Assembly (NCBI GenBank): GCA_031363055.1
Contig: JANLTP010000065.1
Span: 1-10,729, forward strand
Origin: JANLTP01 sp031363055
GTDB lineage: Bacteria; Pseudomonadota; Gammaproteobacteria; Burkholderiales; Burkholderiaceae_E
Direction: 5' to 3'
DNA length: 10,729 nucleotides
The notes beneath the pieces are model-generated. The model did not search any database and was not told where the DNA came from. It saw nothing but the letters and a program-made list of their open reading frames with translations. Positions within the stretch are counted from its first letter, which is position 1. Each line of letters begins with the position of its first letter. Shown here piece by piece: positions 1-7,429 of this stretch. Position numbers and translations under genes: made by a program.

Positions 1-771
1 AAAGCCATCAAGGAAGCCAAGTTGTACGGCAAGGTCAATGTTGCCGCCAGCGCCGAAGACAGGCACTTCACTTACATACCCCCGGTGGCGAGCTGGACAC
101 TCGATCCCGACGCCGCCTATGTGCACATATGCTCGAACGAAACGATTGGCGGCGTCGAGTTCCAGCACGCGCCTGATGTCGGTTCGGTGCCCTTGGTGGC
201 CGATATGTCCTCAAGCTTTTTATCGCGGCCGGTCGATGTCTGGCGTTATGCCTTGATTTATGGCGGCGCCCAAAAGAACATGGGGCCGGCGGGCCTGACG
301 ATGGTCATCATTCGGGACGACTTGATCGGCCACGCCAAGCCGGGCACCGCATCGATGTTCGACTACAAGACCGCCGCCGATAACGACTCGATGTTTAACA
401 CGCCGCCGACTTATGCCATCTACATTGCCGGCCTGGTCTTTCAGTGGCTGAAGAAGCTTGGCGGTCTGCCGGCGATCGAAGAGCGCAACATCGCCAAATC
501 GAGTTTGTTGTACAACTATCTTGATCAGTCAAAGTTTTTCCGTACACCGGTGGCACCGGATACTCGCTCACGGATGAATATTCCGTTCACCCTGGCCAGC
601 GAGGCGCTGGACGAAGCGTTCCTGAAGGGCGCGAAGGAGCGCGGATTGTTGCAATTAAAGGGCCACCGTTCGGTGGGTGGCATGCGTGCATCGATCTATA
701 ACGCCATGCCGATTGCAGGCGTTCAGGTGTTGGTTCAGTACATGCGCGAGTTCGAGGCTAAACATGGTTGA
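1..771 (+). CDS. serC: Phosphoserine aminotransferase, 3' part (N-terminus outside the window)
   Basis: A PLP-dependent class V aminotransferase that converts 3-phosphohydroxypyruvate plus glutamate to phosphoserine in cytosolic serine biosynthesis; the family also acts in pyridoxal phosphate synthesis. The frame is open from base 1 (reading KAIKEAKLYGKVNVAAS), so the gene enters from the left. About 256 residues are present; family members are about 360, so roughly 100 N-terminal residues are missing. The PLP-site block is clear: ADMSSSFLSRPVDV, then GGAQKNMGPAG, whose Lys (codon 274-276) is the Schiff-base lysine. The C-terminal block GHRSVGGMRASIYNAMP is also typical of SerC. A TTG at 22 is an internal codon, not the start. 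The stop overlaps the serA start by 8 bp, which suggests translational coupling. The identification is secure. Confidence 0.96.
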   Translation, partial: KAIKEAKLYGKVNVAASAEDRHFTYIPPVASWTLDPDAAYVHICSNETIGGVEFQHAPDVGSVPLVADMSSSFLSRPVDVWRYALIYGGAQKNMGPAGLTMVIIRDDLIGHAKPGTASMFDYKTAADNDSMFNTPPTYAIYIAGLVFQWLKKLGGLPAIEERNIAKSSLLYNYLDQSKFFRTPVAPDTRSRMNIPFTLASEALDEAFLKGAKERGLLQLKGHRSVGGMRASIYNAMPIAGVQVLVQYMREFEAKHG

Positions 772-1951
772 TCGCGCGCAGTATGGTGTGCTGGTTCTGA
801 ATCAGATTTCGCCGCTGGGTTTAAAGCGTTTGCCCGCCGAGCACTACCGGGTTGGCAAGGAGATTGACCGCCCGCAAGCGATTTTGCTGCGCTCGTTCGA
901 CATGCATGCGATGACCATTCCCGATTCAGTATTGGCGATTGGCCGTGCTGGCGCCGGCACTAACAATATTCCGGTCAAGGCGATGAATGCGCGCGGCGTG
1001 CCGGTGTTCAACGCACCGGGCGCCAATGCCAATGCCGTCAAGGAACTGGTGCTGGCGGGCATGTTGATGTCGTCGCGCAATTTGCCGGCTGCCCTGCGCT
1101 TTGTGTACGGATTGGATCCAGCCGATGCGCAGATGGAGGCCAAAGTGGAAAACGGCAAGAAGGCCTATGCCGGGTTCGAGCTCGCCGGCTCCAGCCTGGG
1201 TATTGTGGGTCTGGGCAAGATCGGCAGTCTGGTCGCCGATGCTGCCATCAAGCTGGGCATGAGCGTGATCGGCTTTGATCCCGAAATTACCGTCGACGCG
1301 GCCTGGGGGCTGCCGTCGCAAGTGCGGCGCGCGGCGAGCGTCAACGAGGTTTTGCGCCAGTCAGACTTTGTCACGCTGCACGTGCCGCTGGTGAACGCCA
1401 CCCGCAGCCTGATCAACGCAGCCAATCTCGAGGGCGCGCGCAAGGGTATGACCTTGCTGAATTTTTCGCGCGAAGGTGTGGTCGACGAAGCTGCTGCGCT
1501 GTCAGCCCTGGATAAAAAGCTGCTGCGCTACTACGTCTGTGACTTTCCGAGCGCGGCCATTAATCAGCATCCTAATGTGATCGCGCTGCCGCATCTGGGC
1601 GCGTCGACGGGTGAGGCCGAGGATAACTGCGCCGTGATGGTGGCTGATCAGCTCAAGGAATATCTGGAACACGGCAATATCGAGAATGCGGTCAATTTTC
1701 CGAATGCCACCATGCCGCGCGAATCAAAGTACCGGGTTGCGATTGCCAACAGCAACGTACCCAATATGCTGGGGCAGATCTCGACTGCGATGGCCAAGGC
1801 CAATCTGAACATTCACAACATGTTGAACAAATCGCGTGGCGAGATTGCGTACACGATTGTCGATGTCGACAGTGCCGTGCCCGATTCGCTGATCAGCGCG
1901 CTGGCTTCAATTGACGGCGTTCTGGCGGTGCGCAATTTGCCGTTGGCGTAG
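764..1951 (+). CDS. serA: D-3-phosphoglycerate dehydrogenase, short ACT-domain type
   Basis: An NAD-dependent oxidoreductase that turns 3-phosphoglycerate into 3-phosphohydroxypyruvate, the substrate of the neighbouring SerC. The protein has 395 residues (E. coli SerA has about 410). The ATG at 764 is chosen because it lies in the serC stop (ATGGTTGA overlap) with GAGG 6 nt upstream; the frame is open further upstream, but that part overlaps serC. Visible: the Rossmann motif GLGKIG (149-154), NFSREGVVDE with the catalytic-type Arg236, PHLGAST with catalytic His277, and a C-terminal ACT domain from about residue 328 (NVPNMLGQIS onward), the usual serine-sensing module. Odd point: the segment where the catalytic Glu of D-2-hydroxyacid dehydrogenases normally lies reads DFPSAAINQ and has no Glu. 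The stop TAG uses the first two bases of the palindromic element downstream. Confidence 0.94.
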   Translation: MVDRAQYGVLVLNQISPLGLKRLPAEHYRVGKEIDRPQAILLRSFDMHAMTIPDSVLAIGRAGAGTNNIPVKAMNARGVPVFNAPGANANAVKELVLAGMLMSSRNLPAALRFVYGLDPADAQMEAKVENGKKAYAGFELAGSSLGIVGLGKIGSLVADAAIKLGMSVIGFDPEITVDAAWGLPSQVRRAASVNEVLRQSDFVTLHVPLVNATRSLINAANLEGARKGMTLLNFSREGVVDEAAALSALDKKLLRYYVCDFPSAAINQHPNVIALPHLGASTGEAEDNCAVMVADQLKEYLEHGNIENAVNFPNATMPRESKYRVAIANSNVPNMLGQISTAMAKANLNIHNMLNKSRGEIAYTIVDVDSAVPDSLISALASIDGVLAVRNLPLA

Positions 1952-1982
1952 GAGGGTGTCGGGCTTAAGAATGGGTGCGCAG

Positions 1983-2080
1983 CGAAGAGTACCGGGATTG
2001 GATGCAAGGCGCGATTAGAGGTCGATATCGCGTGATATCGACCGCTAATCGTAACGCCGCAGACGGCCCGGCACTCTTCG
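1983..2080. repeat. Left hairpin arm of the nested element
   Basis: The outer stem pairs 1983-1996 (CGAAGAGTACCGGG) with 2067-2080, with one mismatch (A1991 against C2072, a U-G wobble if transcribed from the - strand). The stem continues with TGC and GGCG (2003-2011, AA bulge) against CGCCGCA (2055-2061). At the tip, 2012-2018 pairs with 2045-2051 and GGTCGATATC (2020-2029) pairs with 2034-2043 around the loop GCGT. The arm starts right after the left terminal repeat with no spacer. Confidence 0.85.
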
Positions 2081-2089
2081 CCCGGAGGG

Positions 2090-2187
2090 TTTGACCAGAA
2101 ACGGCCCTCACGTGCGCCCTCCGAAGGGGTAATAGCCCCGCTATTACCCCTTCGGAGGTCACCTGCGATCATCCGTTTCTGGTCAAA
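2090..2187. repeat. Right hairpin arm of the nested element
   Basis: The outer stem is perfect: TTTGACCAGAAACGG (2090-2104) pairs with 2173-2187. An internal loop of 13 and 14 nt follows, then a perfect 18-bp stem (2118-2135 with 2141-2158, containing CCGAAGGGGTAATAG) closed by the 5-nt loop CCCCG. The arm abuts the right terminal repeat with no spacer. Its tip alone is a strong hairpin but carries no T-run, so it is not a standard intrinsic terminator. Confidence 0.87.
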
Positions 2188-2228
2188 CTGCGCATCCATT
2201 CTTAAGCCCGACACCCTCCTGGGCATTC

Positions 2229-4862
2229 TCACATCGAATGGATGTCGAGTCTGACGAGATTCAGCAGTTCCGCGTCGCTCATCTCGGTCAGATTGATTTC
2301 TGCACCGCCTTCAAGAATATCCGTCGCCAACTGTTGCTTGGAGCGGATCAGTTCATCGATGCGCTCTTCAATGGTGCCCCGGCAAACGAACTTGTGCGCC
2401 AGCACGTTGCGGTGCTGACCAATCCGCCAGGCGCGGTCGGTGGCCTGGGCTTCCACGGCAGGATTCCACCAACGATCAAAGTGGATCACGTGCGAGGCAG
2501 CCGTCAGGTTCAGCCCGGTTCCGCCGGCCTTCAGCGACAAGACGAAGAACGGGCACTGCTCATCTTCCTGGAAGCGCTTGACCAGTTCGCGACGCTTGCC
2601 GACCGGCGTGCCACCATGCAACACTAGGCCTTCGCGCCCGAAGATATTCCCCAGAAAAGCGGCCAGCGGCGCCGTGGTCTCCCTGAACTGGGTAAACACC
2701 AAAACTTTTTCCTGTTTAGCGGCGATGGTATCCGCGAGCTCAGCCAGCCGCCCGAACTTGCCGCTGTGCTCCGCTTTCCAGGCGCCGTCGCCAAGCCACT
2801 GCGACGGATGGTTGCAGATCTGTTTGAACCGCATCAAAAACGCCAGTATCAGCCCCTTGCGCTCGATGCCCACTGCTGTACCCAATCGGTCGGCCAAGTC
2901 CTTCACCGCGCGCTGGTAGAGAGCGGTCTGGACCGTACTCAAAGAGCACCAGGCGGTCACTTCCGTCTTGTCCGGCAAATCGTCGATGATTCGCTTGTCA
3001 CTCTTCATGCGGCGCAAGATATAGGGTTTGACCAGCGTGCGCAGCGGGCCGTAATGCGCCATATTTTTCGTCAGTCCGGCAAAGGCCTTTTGCGAGCCCA
3101 ACAAGCCCGGATGGGTGAAATCGAAAATCGACCAGAGATCGGAGAGACGATTTTCCACGGGCGTTCCGGTGAGCGCGATACGCGCCTCGGCCCGGAGTTG
3201 TTTGACCGCCTTGGTTTGCTTGGCCGAGGGATTCTTCAAGGCCTGCGCCTCGTCGGCCACCGCCAGATGCCATTGCGTTGCCTGCAGGTTCGGCAGGCGC
3301 ATGAGCGTACCGTAGCTGGTGATGACCAGATCGATGTCCGTCAGTCGCTCGGCGTCGAGCGCACGCAGTTGCTCCTGCGCCATCGCCGACGGATGTGCAA
3401 TAAGGCAGCGCAGGCTGGGGGTGAAACGTTCGGCCTCCTGTTGCCAGTTGGCCAGCAGCGAAGCCGGCGCCACCAACAGGCACGGGCGGGTTCGCTGCAA
3501 GGTGAGCAGCAGCGCCAATACCTGGATCGTCTTGCCCAGTCCCATATCATCAGCCAGACAGGCTCCCAACCCCATCCGGGTGAGCAGGTGTAGCCACCGC
3601 ACCCCTGCCTGCTGATAGGGGCGCAAGATCGCTTTGAGTGCCGGGCCAGGTATGACGGCAGCCAGACCTTCCGGCGAGCGCAATCCCTGCAGCGTTTCGG
3701 CCAGCCAGTTTCCAGCGATGATTTCCGACCAGTCCGGATCGGCGGGTACGGCTTCGTCGAGCGCCGCGCCCGCCACGAGGCGCATGGCCGCACCGAAGGG
3801 CAGCCCACCCGCCCCCGCATCTTCGATGCCACGAAAACGCGCGATCAGGTGCGCGAGCCGGTCGCGGTCTACTTCCACCCACTGGCCGCGTATCCATTGC
3901 AACCCGCTGCTAGCTGCCAACAGAGATTGGATTTCAGCAGGCGTCAGCGCCTCACCATCGAGTGTGACTTCCATGCGAAAGTCGAGCAGGGCATCCATAC
4001 CGAGCAGCGAGGGATTCTGCGTGCCGACGGTCGCTGTGACCTTGGGCCGAGCGGGACGATCGGCGGCCCAGGTTTTCGGCATACGCACGATGATGCCCGC
4101 CGCTTGCAAATGCGGCACATCACCCAGGAAGCGCACCGCCTCCTCGACACCCCATCGCAACGGATGATAAAGCTCGCCCTCGCTCACCATGTCGCTGAGC
4201 CAAGCGCAGTGCTCGGCCGCCTTTTGCACGGGCAGGAGCAGCGACAGAAGCTGCGCCTTTTTCTTGCCGCCAGAGAATTCCGCCAGGGCTTGCGACAGCG
4301 GCAGGTGCTGCGCCCTGCCATGCGCCGACAAGCGCGAGGTGTAGGTGGCAAGAAAAGCGAACGGATATTCCGAATCCTTGCGGTTTTCGGCCAGGTTGAA
4401 ATGCACGCGCCCGACCAGATTCCAGGCCGGGTGTCTGGACTTGAGAAACTCCAGCAGCGACCCGCCGGCGGCAGCCAACTCCATCTTCACGGCAGCTTCG
4501 ATCGCAGCCCAGAGCGTGCTGAAGGTTTCCGGTTCCAGATATTCCGCGCCCGTCATCGGCGGGGCGTCCAGGCACAGGTTTTCGAGGGCCAGGCTATCGG
4601 GGGCGGTGACAGCGATCTCGCCGTCTTCCGGCGTGGCGGTCAGCGCCGTTACAAAGCGCGCCGCAAAATCGCGCCAGAACGCCCAGAGTGGCGGCAACGC
4701 GGTGCTGACTTCGGTGGCGCCCAAGTGCAATAGGCCGTGTCCGTCACCTCGGGCAAAGGCCGTGGCGAGCCGTTCGGCCAGGTCATCCGACAGCAGCGGC
4801 GCATCCGGTTCTGCGACTAACTGCAGATGCCCTTTGGGGGTCAGTAGTACGGCGAAGGTCAT
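2229..4862 (-). CDS. Bacterial SNF2-family DEAD/DEAH-box ATPase (helicase-like)
   Basis: An 877-residue superfamily 2 ATPase of the bacterial SNF2/SWI2 group, expected to translocate on double-stranded DNA and remodel protein-DNA complexes, for example RNA polymerase (RapA-like). Its partner here is unknown. The N-terminal half resembles the SNF2-associated region seen in bacterial homologues (LLDFRMEVTLDGEALTP, then RGQWVEVDRDRL). The motor follows: Walker A LADDMGLGKT near residue 440, motif Ia VAPASLLANW, Walker B VADEAQALKNP near 535, motif III ALTGTPVENRLSDLW, then the second RecA lobe with VLVFTQF, SLKAGGTGLNLTAASHVIHFDRWWNP and motif VI DRAWRIGQ near 812. All motor motifs are intact, so it should hydrolyse ATP. 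The ATG at 4862 is preferred; a TTG at 4904 would add 14 residues, with GGAGG lying between the two. No SWIM-domain partner gene is adjacent, as is often seen elsewhere. Confidence 0.93.
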   Translation of the reverse strand: MTFAVLLTPKGHLQLVAEPDAPLLSDDLAERLATAFARGDGHGLLHLGATEVSTALPPLWAFWRDFAARFVTALTATPEDGEIAVTAPDSLALENLCLDAPPMTGAEYLEPETFSTLWAAIEAAVKMELAAAGGSLLEFLKSRHPAWNLVGRVHFNLAENRKDSEYPFAFLATYTSRLSAHGRAQHLPLSQALAEFSGGKKKAQLLSLLLPVQKAAEHCAWLSDMVSEGELYHPLRWGVEEAVRFLGDVPHLQAAGIIVRMPKTWAADRPARPKVTATVGTQNPSLLGMDALLDFRMEVTLDGEALTPAEIQSLLAASSGLQWIRGQWVEVDRDRLAHLIARFRGIEDAGAGGLPFGAAMRLVAGAALDEAVPADPDWSEIIAGNWLAETLQGLRSPEGLAAVIPGPALKAILRPYQQAGVRWLHLLTRMGLGACLADDMGLGKTIQVLALLLTLQRTRPCLLVAPASLLANWQQEAERFTPSLRCLIAHPSAMAQEQLRALDAERLTDIDLVITSYGTLMRLPNLQATQWHLAVADEAQALKNPSAKQTKAVKQLRAEARIALTGTPVENRLSDLWSIFDFTHPGLLGSQKAFAGLTKNMAHYGPLRTLVKPYILRRMKSDKRIIDDLPDKTEVTAWCSLSTVQTALYQRAVKDLADRLGTAVGIERKGLILAFLMRFKQICNHPSQWLGDGAWKAEHSGKFGRLAELADTIAAKQEKVLVFTQFRETTAPLAAFLGNIFGREGLVLHGGTPVGKRRELVKRFQEDEQCPFFVLSLKAGGTGLNLTAASHVIHFDRWWNPAVEAQATDRAWRIGQHRNVLAHKFVCRGTIEERIDELIRSKQQLATDILEGGAEINLTEMSDAELLNLVRLDIHSM

Positions 4863-4984
4863 GCTTTGAGGGCTGCGGTGAACCTCCGGTCGGCATCGAC
4901 CCAATACGTTTCGCCGAGTAAGTTCAGAACGGTTTCAAGGCATGACCACCTGTTTCTTCGTGGCGTCATCAGCGTCAATCGCCT

Positions 4985-5368
4985 TTACCGCCCAGCCTTC
5001 ACTGCCTGTTGCACCCTGGACGACCAGTCTCGCAACGCTTCGCGAGGATCCTTCGCCACAATCCAGCGCTGGGCAAACGCCTGAATCGTCATGTCGCGGC
5101 TGTAATCGTTGCCGATCGACACCTTCTTGCCGTCGATTTCGACGTCGACCTGGCTGCTGCCATAAGCCATACCGATCACCCGCGTGCCGGCCGGCATCAG
5201 CATGCCGCCTGAGCGCTGATTGTTGGCGTCACTGGCCCAGGAGCCGATAACGCGCAAGTTGCAACACAGAAAGCCATCCTTGGGCACGGCCGTCGTGCCC
5301 ACCGCGAAGGCTGGTGCGACTGAAAGGGTCATGAGGGTGGCAACAAACAAGGGGTGGAACTGCTTCAA
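4985..5368 (-). CDS. Small secreted or periplasmic protein of unknown function
   Basis: A 127-residue protein with a clear Sec signal peptide: Lys2, a hydrophobic stretch (about residues 6-20) and a likely signal peptidase I site after AFA (residue 22). The mature part is about 105 residues. It has adjacent cysteines (GFLCCNLRVIGSW) soon after the signal, a central segment LMPAGTRVIGMAYGSSQVDVEI that looks beta-rich, and an Arg- and Trp-containing helical C-terminus. I do not recognise the family. The start is TTG at 5366-5368, supported by GGAGA (5374-5378) 5 nt upstream and by the signal peptide; no ATG would keep the charged N-region. It lies 122 bp upstream of the SNF2-like gene on the same strand, but nothing links their functions. 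The chance that it is a real gene is high. Confidence 0.78.
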   Translation of the reverse strand: MKQFHPLFVATLMTLSVAPAFAVGTTAVPKDGFLCCNLRVIGSWASDANNQRSGGMLMPAGTRVIGMAYGSSQVDVEIDGKKVSIGNDYSRDMTIQAFAQRWIVAKDPREALRDWSSRVQQAVKAGR

Positions 5369-5373
5369 TTCAA

Positions 5374-5378
5374 TCTCC
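5374..5378 (-). promoter_or_regulatory. Ribosome binding site GGAGA deciding a TTG start
   Basis: On the - strand GGAGA is followed by TTGAA and then the TTG initiation codon of the small secreted protein. The 5-nt spacing and the lack of any usable ATG favour this start. Confidence 0.6.
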
Positions 5379-5393
5379 GCAAATAGTGCAAAT

Positions 5394-5475
5394 GACTACA
5401 CCGAGAATTACGCCGACGGCTACGTCAAGGACAACCGAGGGCTACACCAAGGACAATATCGACGACTATACCAAG
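5394..5475 (+). repeat. Degenerate 12-bp-period repeat tract with coding character, frame broken
   Basis: Seven imperfect 12-bp units run through the divergent gap 5369-5632. Examples are GACTACACCGAG, AATTACGCCGAC, GGCTACGTCAAG, GGCTACACCAAG and GACTATACCAAG. The fourth unit is 2 bp short (GACAACCGAG, 5430-5439). Read on the + strand, the units give tetrapeptides (YTEN, YADG, YVKD, then after the frame change EG, YTKD, NIDD, YTKL). The downstream frame stays open to a TGA at 5572-5574. On the - strand the same units read as hydrophobic LGVV-like repeats. It may be a decayed gene piece or a non-coding minisatellite. No upstream start, ribosome site or known domain supports a live gene. The remainder of the gap, to 5632, shows only a short imperfect hairpin (5477-5499). 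Confidence 0.6.
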
Positions 5476-5632
5476 CTGGCACACGTGCGCCGTGCGCCAC
5501 AGGCCGCCTCGATCGTTGGCTTCTGCCACTATTTTACGTCGACAAGCTGCCAGTTCTTGATCGACCGTTTTTGAGTTAGATTTCGACCTGCCAAAGGTAA
5601 GGGAGCATTGTGCGACCCGCCCAGGGGATCGC

Positions 5633-7351
5633 ATGATTTTCGTCGACGAACACTCAACCATAGACGCAATATTCTTCCGCGCAGCGAAAAAATATGCGCA
5701 AGCATCTTTCCTCGCGGTACCCGCCAACGCCGCACGGGCTTACGATCCCGCGGGTCGAGAAATCAGCTATCGCGAGGCGGCCAGCGCAGTGCGCGAACTG
5801 ATGCAGGTTTACGCAGCCGCAGGCTACGGCATCGGTCATCGCATCTCGCTGCTCCTTGAGAACCGGCCCGAGCACCTGCTGCACAAGCTGGCAATGAACG
5901 CGCTGGGAATCTGCTGCGTGCCGTTGAACACTGATCACCGCCCAGGCGAGCTGGCCTATGTGCTTGGTCATGCCCAGGTTGATGTAGTGGTGGTGCTGAC
6001 ATCGCTGCAAGCGCAGTTACAAAGGGCCTTGGAGCATAGCCATAGAACCTTGGAGCAAAGGGATCGCGAGCAAAAGGGCCTGCGGCAAATTCAGGATAAC
6101 AAGCCCGCAGTCGTGCTGCTCGAAAGCTTCGCGACCGACCTGCCACATGCGAGGCACAAGGCCGCCTCCACGACCCCCGAACCAAGCACGCCTGCCAGCA
6201 TCCTCTACACCTCGGGCACCACCGGTCAGCCCAAGGGCTGTGTTCTGTCACACCGCTATGAACTGGCTGCCGGTGCCTGGTATGCAACCCGCGGCGGTCT
6301 GTCGAATTTCGGCGAGGCCTGTGAGCGAATCTACAACCCGTTGCCACTGTTTCACGTCAACGCATCGATATTTTCGTTTTATTGCGCCCTGCTGCGCGGT
6401 AATTGCCAGATACAGAGTGACCGGTTTCAGCCCTCACGCTGGTGGACCGAGGTCTATGAATCCAAAGCCACCGTAGTTCACTACCTCGGCGTGGTTGTGC
6501 CGATGCTGCTGGGCCAGCCAGAACATCCTCACGAATTCGACCACTGCGTGCGCTTTGCGATTGGAGCCGGCGTCGATCCGCAGCGCCACCGGGTGTTCGA
6601 AGCGCGCTTCGGCTTTCCACTGATCGAGATTTGGGGCATGACCGAAATGGTTCGCGCCATCATCGACAACCAGGTGCCGCGCGAAATTGGCAGCCGTGCC
6701 TTTGGCCGTGCCACGCCGGGGCTGGAGGTGCGCGTGGTCGATGACAACGATGTCGACCTGCCGATCGGCGAGGCCGGCGAGTTGATCATCCGCCACAGCG
6801 AAACCACACCGCGCAAGGATTTTTTCAGTGGCTACCTGGATGACGAAGCTGCGACTGAAGCCTCGTGGCGCGGTGGCTGGTTTCATACAGGCGACATAGT
6901 CACGCGTGATGCGACCGGCTTGCTGCGATTTATCGACCGGCGCAAAAACATCATTCGACGATCGGGTGAGAACATCGCCGCTGCGGAAGTCGAGGCGCTG
7001 CTGCAAGCGCACCCGCTGGTCGCGAACGTTGCGGTGCTGGCCGTCAAAGACGAAGTACGCGAGGAAGAAGTGCTGGCCTGTGTAGTGCTCAAGGACAGGA
7101 CTGCAGACCCCGTCACGATGGCCAAGGTGCTGTTTGCACACTGCCACACCCACCTGGCGTACTACAAGGCGCCCGGCTGGCTGTATTTGACCGATAACAT
7201 CCCAACCACGGCGACGCAAAAGACGCAAAAGCATCTGCTTTTCGAGCCCGGATTGGACCCGCGAGCCTTGGCTGGCATGATGGATTTGCGGGCCCTCAAG
7301 AAGCGCGACGCACGACCAGCCACAACCGGCAACCGGCAACCGGCAACCTGA
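5633..7351 (+). CDS. AMP-forming acyl-CoA ligase (ANL superfamily, CaiC-like)
   Basis: A cytosolic adenylate-forming enzyme of 572 residues, expected to activate a carboxylic acid with ATP and join it to coenzyme A. Core motifs are present: YTSGTTGQPKG (P-loop, about 191-201), NPLPLFHVNA, WGMTE (334-338), HTGD with Asp421, and DRRKNIIRRSGENIAAAEVE in the hinge region. The C-terminal catalytic Lys is Lys530 in TQKTQK, where most relatives have TGK; this stretch is a 9-bp direct duplication (ACGCAAAAG twice). The overall look is closest to crotonobetaine/carnitine-CoA or medium-chain acyl-CoA ligases; the substrate is not predictable. An extra charged segment (about residues 125-165) lies before the P-loop. 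The last residues (TTGNRQPAT) come from a 7-bp tandem repeat. It is the first gene of a + strand series; the ATG has AGGGG upstream. Confidence 0.9.
   Translation: MIFVDEHSTIDAIFFRAAKKYAQASFLAVPANAARAYDPAGREISYREAASAVRELMQVYAAAGYGIGHRISLLLENRPEHLLHKLAMNALGICCVPLNTDHRPGELAYVLGHAQVDVVVVLTSLQAQLQRALEHSHRTLEQRDREQKGLRQIQDNKPAVVLLESFATDLPHARHKAASTTPEPSTPASILYTSGTTGQPKGCVLSHRYELAAGAWYATRGGLSNFGEACERIYNPLPLFHVNASIFSFYCALLRGNCQIQSDRFQPSRWWTEVYESKATVVHYLGVVVPMLLGQPEHPHEFDHCVRFAIGAGVDPQRHRVFEARFGFPLIEIWGMTEMVRAIIDNQVPREIGSRAFGRATPGLEVRVVDDNDVDLPIGEAGELIIRHSETTPRKDFFSGYLDDEAATEASWRGGWFHTGDIVTRDATGLLRFIDRRKNIIRRSGENIAAAEVEALLQAHPLVANVAVLAVKDEVREEEVLACVVLKDRTADPVTMAKVLFAHCHTHLAYYKAPGWLYLTDNIPTTATQKTQKHLLFEPGLDPRALAGMMDLRALKKRDARPATTGNRQPAT
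7324..7348 (+). repeat. 7-bp tandem repeat AACCGGC at the ligase 3' end
   Basis: Three full copies of AACCGGC (7324-7330, 7331-7337, 7338-7344) and a partial fourth encode the C-terminal TTGNRQPAT of the ligase, just before its stop. The natural C-terminus of the enzyme may have ended earlier, and slippage could vary its length. Confidence 0.75.
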
Positions 7352-7429
7352 TTTTTCTGCTGATCCACGTTCTGCTGCTCCACGGTAGGATTTGACTCGG
7401 CGGCAGCCGGCGGGCACACTGTTGGCGTA

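Larger units (their letters stand above)
1950..2220. repeat. 271-bp symmetric nested-palindrome element (MITE-like or structured RNA)
   Basis: The termini are 33-bp inverted repeats (1950-1982 and 2188-2220, starting AGGAGGGTGTCGGG) with one mismatch, G1975 against T2195, which is a G-U wobble in a + strand transcript. Directly inside lie two hairpin arms of equal length (1983-2080 and 2090-2187, 98 nt each) on either side of a 9-nt linker, CCCGGAGGG. The centre of the whole element falls on base 2085. If the linker's CCC and GGG pair, the fold becomes a four-way cloverleaf. There is no credible ORF or T-run, and no obvious target duplication at the ends. It fills the gap between two convergent genes and could block read-through from both sides. 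It looks like a non-autonomous mobile repeat or a family of intergenic palindromes; I do not recognise a named family. Confidence 0.85.

Noticed and set aside
2118..2158. Strong 18-bp hairpin considered as an intrinsic terminator for serA
   Set aside because: There is no T-run on either strand after the stem, and it is embedded in a larger symmetric palindrome; termination is possible but not supported as the standard type.
1940..2230. Target site duplication flanking the palindromic element
   Set aside because: Bases outside the repeats (TTGGCGT on the left, GGGCATT on the right) share no direct repeat long enough to count.
3849..4733. Long open frame (294 codons) on the + strand opposite the SNF2-like gene
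   Set aside because: It lies entirely antisense to a gene with clear motor motifs, has low-complexity Arg/Gln-rich content and no recognisable domain; it is a high-GC shadow.
5555..5585. Promoter for the acyl-CoA ligase (TTGATC and TAGATT)
   Set aside because: The spacer is only 14 bp and the boxes are weak, so it is not reported as a promoter.
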